Position numbers and translations under genes: made by a program
Source: Rhodobacteraceae bacterium UBA7436
Lineage (GTDB): Bacteria; Pseudomonadota; Alphaproteobacteria; Rhodobacterales; Rhodobacteraceae
DNA length: 8,360 nt
Direction of reading: 5' to 3'
NCBI GenBank assembly: GCA_002478745.1
Contig: DLQI01000055.1
Location: forward strand, 1-8,360
Part shown: positions 1 to 6,207 of the stretch, piece by piece
How the letters are laid out: each line of letters begins with the position of its first letter
Numbering within the stretch: position 1 is the first letter of the stretch
Notes under the pieces: generated by a model
Told to the model about the DNA's origin: nothing
The model's database searches: none
What the model saw: the letters and a program-made list of their open reading frames with translations, nothing else

Positions 1-348
1 TGCCTCGATCACCGTGTAGCACCCTGCAACACACAGGCCTGACGCAATGCGCATAGCTGCCCATGCGTAGGCGTCGATGACCAACATATGAGCAAGCAAT
101 CCTATCGCGCCGGTGGCTGTGAATGCGGCAAAGGCACGTGAATGTCCAACGCTGCCCATCAAACGCGGCGCCCACCAGCACCCGATGAAGAAGCCGACGA
201 AATGTGATGATCCTAACAGGCCGATTTGTTGGGTTGTGAATTCAAGTTGAATACCAGACAGCGCATCGAGCGGCCCAACACCACCGGAACTGAGCTGCAA
301 AAGCAGCACAGACAAAAATAAAGCGGCAAAGGAAATCAACAGACGCAT
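1..348 (-). CDS. MFS transporter, N-terminal part (cut by window edge)
   Basis: This is the first 116 codons of a major facilitator superfamily permease. It reads open from the ATG at 348 to the left edge of the window. The peptide starts MRLLISFAALFLSVLLLQLS and is strongly hydrophobic. Four membrane segments can be made out, roughly at residues 4-24, 40-57, 68-86 and 92-112. Between segments 2 and 3 lies a short basic loop (WAPRLMGSVGHSR) in the place of MFS motif A, and segment 4 carries R-x2-SG-x4-GCYTVIE. This resembles YcaD-like MFS carriers, whose substrates are mostly unknown. An in-frame ATG at 366 would add six residues but has no ribosome binding site. The 348 start has AAGGA at 359-363 with a 10-nt spacer, so I prefer it. 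The gene is divergent from the aldo/keto reductase and the carnitine operon. A role in solute uptake for that operon is possible, but nothing in the sequence shows it. Confidence 0.85.
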   Translation of the reverse strand, partial: MRLLISFAALFLSVLLLQLSSGGVGPLDALSGIQLEFTTQQIGLLGSSHFVGFFIGCWWAPRLMGSVGHSRAFAAFTATGAIGLLAHMLVIDAYAWAAMRIASGLCVAGCYTVIEA

Positions 349-499
349 AATGGGTCTATCCTTCATGAGGTTACGGCAAGCTTCGCAGATATAAGCGACG
401 GGGTGTAGTCGCATTTTACCTTTGATGATTTTCGGTTTTCGCTTGCGGTGGATTTGGCGGGCGCTAACCTGAGAAAAACGCGTTTCAAAGGATATCATG
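349..499. promoter_or_regulatory. Divergent intergenic region with two small inverted repeats
   Basis: This 151-nt gap must hold promoters for the leftward MFS gene and, probably, for the rightward gene series. I see no convincing sigma-70 pair on either strand. Two symmetric elements stand out. The first is GCGAC (395-399) paired with GTCGC (408-412) across 8 nt. The second is the perfect palindrome AAACGCGTTT (476-485), just before the AAGGA ribosome binding site (488-492) of the reductase. Either could be an operator, but this is inference from symmetry alone. No regulator gene lies nearby. Confidence 0.35.
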
Positions 500-1543
500 A
501 TGAAGATGAACCGTCTTGGGCGAACAGATATTGAAGTTTCCGAATTGTGCTTAGGGTCGATGACCTGGGGCACGCAAAACACCACCCAAGAAGGTCATGA
601 TCAAATTGATCGTGCGCTAGAGGCTGGGATCAACTTTATTGATACCGCTGAAATGTATCCCGTGAACCCGCTGCGTGCTGAAACCCAAGGGCGCACTGAA
701 GAGGTTATTGGGGATTGGTTCGAACGTGATGACCGGCGTAAAGACGTTATTCTTGCGACGAAGCACTCTGGGGCTGGCGTAAAGTATGTTCGTGACGGTG
801 CGCCGATTTCTGCAATGTCTATATCGCAAGCCATTGAAGGCTCATTGGCCCGTCTGAAGACGGACTACATCGATCTGTACCAATTCCACTGGCCCAATCG
901 TGGCAGCTATATGTTCCGTCAAAATTGGCGCTACGACCCTTCAAAACAAAACCGTGCTGAAACGCTCGCTCATATGGATGAGACGCTTGAGGCGTTACAA
1001 GCAGAGGTGAAACGCGGCACGATCCGTGCCTTTGGTCTAAGCAACGAAAGCGCATGGGGTACGACCCAATGGCTCAACGCGGCCGAACGTACGGGTGGGC
1101 CACGTGTTGCGACCATTCAGAACGAATACTCACTGATGTGCCGGATGTATGACACCGATCTTGCGGAAGTCAGTGTGAATGAAGATGTTGGTTTGCTATC
1201 GTTTTCTCCACTAGCTGTGGGGCTCTTGACGGGTAAATATCAGAATGGTCAAATCCCTGATGGCTCACGTATGGCGCTTAATGGCGATTTGGGTGGGCGC
1301 AAAACAGAACGCGCCTTTGCGGCGGTTGATGCTTACTTGGAAATCGCCAAGAAGCACGGGATTGACCCGGTTCACATGGCGCTTGCGTGGTGCATGACCC
1401 GCCCATTCATGGCCAGTGTCATCTTTGGCGCAACTACGATGGATCAGCTGGATCAGGCGCTGGGCTATGTCGATGTGACGCTAAGCGACGAGATTTTGGC
1501 GGAGATCGACGCGACGCACCGTCAACATCCGATGCCTTACTAA
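500..1543 (+). CDS. Aldo/keto reductase, Tas-like
   Basis: This is an NADP(H)-type aldo/keto reductase with the TIM-barrel fold, expected to reduce aldehydes or ketones in the cytosol; the substrate is unknown. The 347-residue protein matches the E. coli Tas pattern closely, including the N-terminal x-EVS-x-LCLGSMTWG, FIDTAEMYPV, ETQGRTEE, DYIDLYQFHWP, GLSNESAWG, IQNEYSL and GATTMDQL. The catalytic tetrad is intact: D48, Y53, K88 and H130. Start choice: ATGs lie at 497, 500 and 506. AAGGA at 488-492 sits 7 nt from 500 but only 4 nt from 497, and the 500 start aligns without overhang to the Tas N-terminus as I recall it. It is the first gene of the rightward series, 66 nt before BKACE. That gap is larger than the later ones, so it may be a separate unit. 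No tie to carnitine chemistry is evident; it could be a general carbonyl reductase. Confidence 0.88.
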   Translation: MKMNRLGRTDIEVSELCLGSMTWGTQNTTQEGHDQIDRALEAGINFIDTAEMYPVNPLRAETQGRTEEVIGDWFERDDRRKDVILATKHSGAGVKYVRDGAPISAMSISQAIEGSLARLKTDYIDLYQFHWPNRGSYMFRQNWRYDPSKQNRAETLAHMDETLEALQAEVKRGTIRAFGLSNESAWGTTQWLNAAERTGGPRVATIQNEYSLMCRMYDTDLAEVSVNEDVGLLSFSPLAVGLLTGKYQNGQIPDGSRMALNGDLGGRKTERAFAAVDAYLEIAKKHGIDPVHMALAWCMTRPFMASVIFGATTMDQLDQALGYVDVTLSDEILAEIDATHRQHPMPY

Positions 1544-1552
1544 AGACGTGTA

Positions 1553-1573
1553 CGCGATCGGGTAGGGGTCGCG
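1553..1573 (+). other. Small hairpin between reductase and BKACE
   Basis: CGCGATC (1553-1559) can pair with GGTCGCG (1567-1573) in a 7-bp stem with one G-U pair and a 7-nt loop. It lies 10 nt past the reductase stop. The T-rich run (1588-1591) comes only about 15 nt later, so it does not fit a standard intrinsic terminator. It may partly separate reductase transcription from the carnitine genes, or it may be chance. Confidence 0.25.
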
Positions 1574-1609
1574 GGCGTTGACTACAATTTTACGCATGGG
1601 AGATATGCG

Positions 1610-2524
1610 ATGCCTTTGGAAATGAACAATGAAGTTTTCATCACCTGCGCGGTCACTGGATCAGGCGGAACCCAAGATCGCAGCCCGCATGTGCCGCGCT
1701 CACCCAAGGAAATCGCCGATAGTGCGATTGCCGCTGGCAAGGCGGGGGCGGCGGTTGTTCATTGCCACGTGCGCGATCCTGAAACGGGTACACCATCACG
1801 AGATCTTAAGTATTATCGGGAGGTTACGGACCGTATCCGCGATGCCGATGTTGATGTTGTGCTGAACCTGACGGCGGGTATGGGCGGCGATATGATCTTT
1901 GGTTCTCCTGAAGCACCATTGCCGCTGAACCCCAAGGGCACCGACATGGTCGGCGCGACAGAACGTGTGGCGCATGTTGCAGAATGCTTGCCAGAGATCT
2001 GTACGCTTGATTGCGGCACGATGAATTTTGCCGAAGCTGATTACGTCATGACAAACACGCCCGGTATGTTGACTGCGATGGGGCGCATGATGACCGAATT
2101 GGGCGTAAAGCCCGAGATCGAGGCCTTTGACACAGGCCATTTATGGTATGCAAAACAACTAGTTAAAGATGGTGTTCTGGATTCGCCTGCTTTGGTTCAG
2201 CTATGCATGGGGGTGCCATGGGGCGCACCGGATGATCTGAATACCTTTATGGCTATGGTCAACAATGTGCCTGACGATTGGACGTTTTCAGCCTTTGGTT
2301 TGGGGCGCAATCAAATGGCTTATGTTGCGGCATCTGTGTTGGCAGGGGGCAACGTGCGCGTTGGCCTGGAAGACAATCTGTGGCTGGGCAAAGGTGAGTT
2401 GGCGCAGAACTGGCAGCTGGTTGAACGGGCTGGAACCATCATCGAAAATATGGGCGCACGGGTGATCGGTGCCCAAGAAGTACGCGACAAATTGGGGCTG
2501 ACAAAGCAGGCTCCAAAGGGGTGA
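1610..2524 (+). CDS. Beta-keto acid cleavage enzyme (BKACE), probable 3-dehydrocarnitine cleavage enzyme
   Basis: This belongs to the BKACE (former DUF849) family of metal-dependent TIM-barrel enzymes, which condense a beta-keto acid with acetyl-CoA and release acetoacetate plus a new CoA thioester. With a carnitine dehydrogenase/thioesterase in the same operon, the likely reaction is 3-dehydrocarnitine + acetyl-CoA to betainyl-CoA + acetoacetate. The 304-residue length is normal for the family. Visible family marks are the N-terminal ITCAVTGSGGTQDRSPHVP, the metal-binding pair H51-x-H53 in VVHCHVRDP, and R250-x3-E254-D255 in VRVGLEDN. The spacing of this last motif equals that of the catalytic Arg and zinc-ligand Glu in the 3-keto-5-aminohexanoate cleavage enzyme, as I recall it. 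GGGAGA at 1598-1603 lies 6 nt before the ATG. The stop overlaps the GTG start of the lipoprotein gene by 4 nt. The family call is firm; the substrate is inferred from context and from resemblance to pseudomonad carnitine-locus members. Confidence 0.9.
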   Translation: MPLEMNNEVFITCAVTGSGGTQDRSPHVPRSPKEIADSAIAAGKAGAAVVHCHVRDPETGTPSRDLKYYREVTDRIRDADVDVVLNLTAGMGGDMIFGSPEAPLPLNPKGTDMVGATERVAHVAECLPEICTLDCGTMNFAEADYVMTNTPGMLTAMGRMMTELGVKPEIEAFDTGHLWYAKQLVKDGVLDSPALVQLCMGVPWGAPDDLNTFMAMVNNVPDDWTFSAFGLGRNQMAYVAASVLAGGNVRVGLEDNLWLGKGELAQNWQLVERAGTIIENMGARVIGAQEVRDKLGLTKQAPKG

Positions 2525-3057
2525 AAATCGACGTCGGTATAACGTCGGTATTACGTCGGTATTTGGTAGGTGCGCTGTTGGTGGGCGGATTGGTGGCATG
2601 TGCACCAGTTCCAACCGTCCCACCCGCGCCATCTGATATAACGTTTCGTAATCCGTCGGCCAATATCGGTGCGACCGCACGATTTGATCCCATGCGCTTT
2701 GCTGGTGATTGGCATGTCGTCGCGCGTTTCGTTGAAACAGGCGAATCAGCGGCGCATGATGTGATTGCTGTGACCTATCATCAGGGCAAAGACCGCATTG
2801 TTGTCGTCGCGAGTGAAGGTGCCCAAACCTATGCCTACGACGGAACCGCAGTTTTGCGCCCCAAACAGGGTGAACCCTTGATAATCATGTGGGTGGACGA
2901 AAGTTTCCGCACCGTGGTTTTGGGGACAACATCGGGCCAGGATGGCTACATCTTGGATCGTAAACCAAATCCAAGGAAAGACCGCCTAAAAGCGGCAACA
3001 GAGATTTTGAAATTCTACGGTTGGGACACCCGCCGACTAAAAAGGACAAAGAGATGA
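2521..3057 (+). CDS. Lipocalin-like outer-membrane lipoprotein
   Basis: This is a 178-residue exported lipoprotein resembling the bacterial lipocalin (Blc) family, beta-barrels that bind fatty acids, lysolipids or other hydrophobic ligands. The signal peptide has basic residues R12-R13, a hydrophobic stretch at about 14-25, and the lipobox L24-V25-A26-C27. Residue +2 is Ala, which favours outer-membrane sorting by the usual Lol rule. A Pro-rich linker (28-37) follows. The lipocalin GxW signature is FAGDWHVVARF (G62, W64), and W124-V-D-E-S-F-R through YILDRKP (143-149) resembles later conserved Blc regions. The GTG start overlaps the BKACE stop (GTGA), with AAAGG only a few bases upstream, so translation is probably coupled to BKACE. 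The stop overlaps the dehydrogenase ATG (ATGA). Three tandem 11-bp repeats encode residues 4-14. Its role among carnitine catabolic genes is unknown. Lipocalin assignment is from motifs, since the family diverges strongly. Confidence 0.8.
   Translation: MKIDVGITSVLRRYLVGALLVGGLVACAPVPTVPPAPSDITFRNPSANIGATARFDPMRFAGDWHVVARFVETGESAAHDVIAVTYHQGKDRIVVVASEGAQTYAYDGTAVLRPKQGEPLIIMWVDESFRTVVLGTTSGQDGYILDRKPNPRKDRLKAATEILKFYGWDTRRLKRTKR
2531..2563 (+). repeat. Three tandem 11-bp repeats in the lipoprotein signal peptide
   Basis: Three head-to-tail copies begin at 2531, 2542 and 2553, each reading ACGTCGGTAT plus one base (A, T, T). The only difference is the last base of copy one. The 33 bp encode 11 residues (4-14), including the R12-R13 n-region charge. 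Because 11 is not a multiple of three, each copy is read in a different frame, and gain or loss of a single copy would shift the lipoprotein frame. Confidence 0.9.
3042..3046 (+). promoter_or_regulatory. Ribosome binding site fixing the dehydrogenase start
   Basis: AAGGA ends 7 nt before the ATG at 3054, within the last codons of the lipoprotein gene. It supports ATG 3054 over an upstream in-frame TTG at 3021, which would add 11 polar residues before the Rossmann strand. Confidence 0.75.
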
Positions 3058-4529
3058 CAAAGACAGCAGCAATTATTGGCGGTGGTGTAATTGGTGGCGG
3101 TTGGGCCGCGCGGTTCTTGTTGAACGGCTGGGACGTGCGTGTGTTTGATCCCGATCCCAATGCTGAGCGTAATTTTGAAGAAGTGTTGGGGAATGCGCGC
3201 CGCTCTATGCCTGGGCTGATCGATGTGGCGCTACCTGATGCAGGTAGTCTGTCGTTCCACCGTACGATGGCGGAAGTTGTCGAAGGTGCAACTTGGATCC
3301 AAGAAAGCGTGCCAGAGCGGTTGGAAATCAAACTGAAGGTGTTTCAAACGTTGCAGAAGCATTGCACTGAGGATGCGGTGATTGCCTCCTCGACCTCTGG
3401 CTTTAAACCCAGCGAATTGCAGGAAGGCGCAATGCGCCCTGAACAAATCATGGTTGCCCACCCCTTTAACCCCGTTTATCTGATGCCGCTTATTGAGTTG
3501 GTCCCAAGCGAGGTCACTGACCCTGCGCTGGTTGAGAAGGCCAAAGAGGTGATCACCTCAGTTGGGATGTTCCCGCTGCATGTGCGCAAAGAAATCGACG
3601 CTCATATCGCGGACCGCTTTTTGGAAGCTGTGTGGCGTGAAGCCTTGTGGTTGGTCAAAGACGGTGTTGCCACTACAGAAGAAATTGACAACGCGATCCG
3701 CTACGGCTTTGGCATTCGCTGGGGGCAGATGGGTCTGTTTGACACATATCGTACCGCTGGCGGCGAAGCGGGCATGCGCCACTTTATGGCGCAGTTTGGT
3801 CCGGCGCTGAAATGGCCATGGACCAAATTGATGGATGTGCCGGAGTTTACGGATGAATTGGTTGAACTGATCGCCGGTCAATCTGATGAACAGTCGGGTC
3901 ACATGTCGATTTCAGATATGCTGCGTATTCGTGACAACAATCTGGTTGCGATGATCCGTGCGCTGAAGGGCCAAGATTTTGGTGCAGGCGCATTGATGAA
4001 CAGCCATGAGGCTGGATTGTGCAAGGGCACGATCCTGTCGGCGCGCATGGATGAACTTGAGGATGTGTCCCAACCCATCATGACTGTGCGCCGCGCGGTG
4101 CCTTTGGATTGGACCGATTACAACGGCCACATGAATGAGGCGAAGTATCTACAAGCCTTTGGTGATGCCACGGATCGTTTTATGGAAATGGTGGGGTGTG
4201 ATGCGGAATACATCGCGACTGGCGGAAGTTACTTTACCGCCGAAACCCATATCCGCCACGTGGATGAAGCCCTTGCAGGCGCATTGATCGAAGTGCGCAC
4301 CCAAGTGTTGATGGGGGCGGGTAAAAAGATGCACTTGTGGCATGAAATGTATGAGGGCGATCGACTGTTGGCGACTGGCGAACATTTCTTGCTGCACGTC
4401 AGCTTGGAAACCCGCCGTCCCTCTGATCCAAGTGACGCAATTGTTGCAGCCGTGGAACGTGTTGCGGCAGCTCATGCAGCACTTGGAACACCTGAAGGCG
4501 CTGGGCGCGCTGTTGGTCAACGTCCGTGA
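3054..4529 (+). CDS. lcdH: L-carnitine 3-dehydrogenase fused to a hotdog thioesterase (betainyl-CoA type)
   Basis: This is a 491-residue two-domain enzyme. Residues 1 to about 325 form a 3-hydroxyacyl-CoA-dehydrogenase-type carnitine dehydrogenase (L-carnitine + NAD+ to 3-dehydrocarnitine, EC 1.1.1.108). The dinucleotide motif is G9-G-G11-x2-G14, and D32 at the end of strand 2 points to NAD. H136 in VAHPFNP and E148 in IELVP keep the His/Glu spacing of 12 found in 3-hydroxyacyl-CoA dehydrogenases. Residues from about 340 to 455 form a 4HBT-type hotdog domain with LDWTDYNGHMNEAKYL (D355, H359, N361). Such fusions are known for carnitine dehydrogenases of rhizobia and relatives. The hotdog part would release glycine betaine from the betainyl-CoA made by BKACE. 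It overlaps the lipoprotein stop (ATGA) and the SDR start (GTGA). An Ala-rich tail (about 463-491) looks unstructured. The fusion architecture makes the carnitine call strong. Confidence 0.92.
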   Translation: MTKTAAIIGGGVIGGGWAARFLLNGWDVRVFDPDPNAERNFEEVLGNARRSMPGLIDVALPDAGSLSFHRTMAEVVEGATWIQESVPERLEIKLKVFQTLQKHCTEDAVIASSTSGFKPSELQEGAMRPEQIMVAHPFNPVYLMPLIELVPSEVTDPALVEKAKEVITSVGMFPLHVRKEIDAHIADRFLEAVWREALWLVKDGVATTEEIDNAIRYGFGIRWGQMGLFDTYRTAGGEAGMRHFMAQFGPALKWPWTKLMDVPEFTDELVELIAGQSDEQSGHMSISDMLRIRDNNLVAMIRALKGQDFGAGALMNSHEAGLCKGTILSARMDELEDVSQPIMTVRRAVPLDWTDYNGHMNEAKYLQAFGDATDRFMEMVGCDAEYIATGGSYFTAETHIRHVDEALAGALIEVRTQVLMGAGKKMHLWHEMYEGDRLLATGEHFLLHVSLETRRPSDPSDAIVAAVERVAAAHAALGTPEGAGRAVGQRP

Positions 4530-5272
4530 AACGCGTCCTTGTCACGGCTGGTGGATCGGGGATTGGCCACGCGATGGCCACCGGGTTCGACGCTGCGGGT
4601 TTTGACGTTTGGGTAACGGATGTTGACGAAGCCGCCTTGGCCGCTGTCCCGTCCAATTGGACCGCTGTGTGTTGTGACGCCAGCAATGAAGCCGAAATGG
4701 CCGCGTTGTTTGCGCGCTTGGACGGGTTGGACGTTTTGTGCGCCAATGCTGGGATTGCGGGGCCAACCGCTTTGGTCGAGGACATTGATCTGTCCGAGTG
4801 GCAGCGGTGCGTGAGCGTCAATTTGGAAGGCGCGTTTTTGGCCAGTAAATATGCGGCTCCCATGATGAAGGCGGCGGGGACTGGCGTAATAACGATAACT
4901 TCGTCGACTGCTGGTATTTACGGATACCCCAACCGCGCGGCCTATTCCGCAGCTAAGTGGGGCATGATTGGATTGATGAAGACACTTGCCATGGAGCTGG
5001 GCCCATTTGGCATCCGTGCCAATGCGATCTGTCCGGGGGCTGTTGAAGGGCCCCGCATGGACGGGGTGTTGGAACGTGAGGCCGCAGCCAAGGGCATGAC
5101 GCGGGATCAGGTATATGAAGGCTATGCCGTCGGGACTTCGATGCGGGCCTTTGTGACTGCCAAGGACATTGCGGATATGGCTGTGTTTTTGGGGTCAGAC
5201 AGTGCGCGCATGGTGTCGGGGCAGGTGATATCTGTGGATGGGCACACCGAAAACCCAGACCCGAAGGTTTAG
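4526..5272 (+). CDS. Short-chain dehydrogenase/reductase (SDR) of the carnitine operon
   Basis: This is a classical SDR of 248 residues and a cytosolic NAD(P)-dependent oxidoreductase. It carries the cofactor loop TAGGSGIG (7-14, with Ala where Gly is usual in TGxxxGIG), D32 after strand 2 favouring NAD(H), N74-A-G76, N99, and the catalytic S127, Y140 and K144 (YSAAK). PGAVEGPRMD (170-179) follows strand 6, and SGQVISVDGH closes the fold. The GTG start overlaps the dehydrogenase stop (GTGA), which implies coupled translation. There is no good Shine-Dalgarno sequence of its own. The substrate cannot be read from the sequence. Given the neighbours, reasonable candidates are a second carnitine-related alcohol (such as the D-isomer) or the acetoacetate/3-hydroxybutyrate pair, since BKACE makes acetoacetate. 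The SDR family call is certain; the substrate is open. Confidence 0.9.
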   Translation: MKRVLVTAGGSGIGHAMATGFDAAGFDVWVTDVDEAALAAVPSNWTAVCCDASNEAEMAALFARLDGLDVLCANAGIAGPTALVEDIDLSEWQRCVSVNLEGAFLASKYAAPMMKAAGTGVITITSSTAGIYGYPNRAAYSAAKWGMIGLMKTLAMELGPFGIRANAICPGAVEGPRMDGVLEREAAAKGMTRDQVYEGYAVGTSMRAFVTAKDIADMAVFLGSDSARMVSGQVISVDGHTENPDPKV

Positions 5273-5281
5273 GGGCGTGGT

Positions 5282-6187
5282 ATGAGCGATCAGCGGGCAG
5301 TTGTAAAAGCGATTGAGTGGCCTACTGTCTTTTTGTGGTTGGTGTGCTGGGGGCTGTGGCTGATTGGGGTGTTTGTACTGCCAATGATTTCGATGTTGTT
5401 GGCTGGTGTTGTTTTGACCTTGGTGTTGGTTTTGCAATCCTCCCTCAGCCATGAAGCGCTGCACGGCCATCCATTTGTCTCACGCAGGGTGAATGATGGT
5501 TTGGCTATGGTGTCTTTGGGGTTGTTTGTTCCCTACATCAGGTTTCGGGACACGCATCTGGCCCACCACATCGATGAACGCCTGACCGATCCTTATGACG
5601 ATCCCGAAACGAATTTTTATGATCCTGCCGTTTGGGCGAGGATGGCACCGTGGCAGCAACGGATTATGCAGCTGAACAATGCGCTGCTGGGGCGGATGTT
5701 GATTGGGCCACTGATGTCCCAAGTGATGTTTATGCGCGGGGACTGGCGTGAAATGCGCCAAGGCAACCGTGCGATCATTAGTGCATGGAGTATTCATTTT
5801 GTAAGCTGTGCGTTGGTGATATCGGTTGTTCTCACATCAACGATGCCGATCTGGATCTATCTGATGTGTTGTTATTTCGCGATGTCGATTCTGAAAATTC
5901 GGACCTTCCTAGAGCACCGTGCGCATCAGTATTCAACGGCCCGTACAGTTATTATCGATGACAAAGGTCCGTTGGCGTTCTTGTTCCTGAACAACAATCT
6001 ACACGCTGTGCACCACCTTCACCCTCAGGTCGCGTGGTACAATTTGCCCCGGCTGTATCGTGACAATGCAGCAAGTTATGACGGGTTCAACGAGGACTAC
6101 AATTATCGTTCATACGCGCAGGTGATCGCGCGCTACTTTGTGAAGGCGAAAGATCCCGTGCCGCATCCGCTCTGGCCTTCTGAGTAA
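5282..6187 (+). CDS. Membrane fatty-acid-desaturase-family enzyme (three His boxes)
   Basis: This is a 301-residue integral membrane enzyme of the FA_desaturase family, expected to use a di-iron centre and O2 for desaturation or hydroxylation at the inner membrane. All three histidine boxes are present: H57-x3-H61-x-H63 (HEALHGH), H92-x2-H95-H96 (HLAHH) and H241-x2-H244-H245 (HAVHH). An additional EHRAH lies at 211-215. Hydrophobic segments are visible at about 15-32, 33-53, 74-87 and 164-205. The protein is shorter than typical acyl-lipid desaturases. The pattern recalls the rhizobitoxine-desaturase-like branch (RtxC), some members of which act on small amino-acid-like compounds; this is recall, not a search. 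It starts 9 nt after the SDR stop, with AGGGG 6 nt before the ATG, so it is almost certainly in the operon. The substrate is unknown: membrane acyl chains are the default, and a quaternary-amine substrate is a hypothesis. Confidence 0.87.
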   Translation: MSDQRAVVKAIEWPTVFLWLVCWGLWLIGVFVLPMISMLLAGVVLTLVLVLQSSLSHEALHGHPFVSRRVNDGLAMVSLGLFVPYIRFRDTHLAHHIDERLTDPYDDPETNFYDPAVWARMAPWQQRIMQLNNALLGRMLIGPLMSQVMFMRGDWREMRQGNRAIISAWSIHFVSCALVISVVLTSTMPIWIYLMCCYFAMSILKIRTFLEHRAHQYSTARTVIIDDKGPLAFLFLNNNLHAVHHLHPQVAWYNLPRLYRDNAASYDGFNEDYNYRSYAQVIARYFVKAKDPVPHPLWPSE

Positions 6188-6207
6188 GAAGCCGCCAAAA
6201 ACAGCCC

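Noticed and set aside
1583..1588. TACAAT as a -10 box for the BKACE gene
   Set aside because: The sequence 17 nt upstream does not resemble a -35 element, so I did not list it as a promoter.
3021..3053. TTG start at 3021 extending the dehydrogenase by 11 residues
   Set aside because: ATG 3054 has AAGGA at a 7-nt spacing and begins directly before the Rossmann strand; the extension is polar and lies inside the lipoprotein gene.
2885..3331. Antisense open frame of 148 codons across the lipoprotein/lcdH junction
   Set aside because: It runs opposite two coupled real genes, and its composition is typical of a shadow frame.
4399..4863. Antisense open frame of 154 codons across the lcdH/SDR junction
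   Set aside because: It has no ribosome binding site or domain, and the opposing genes have intact motifs throughout.
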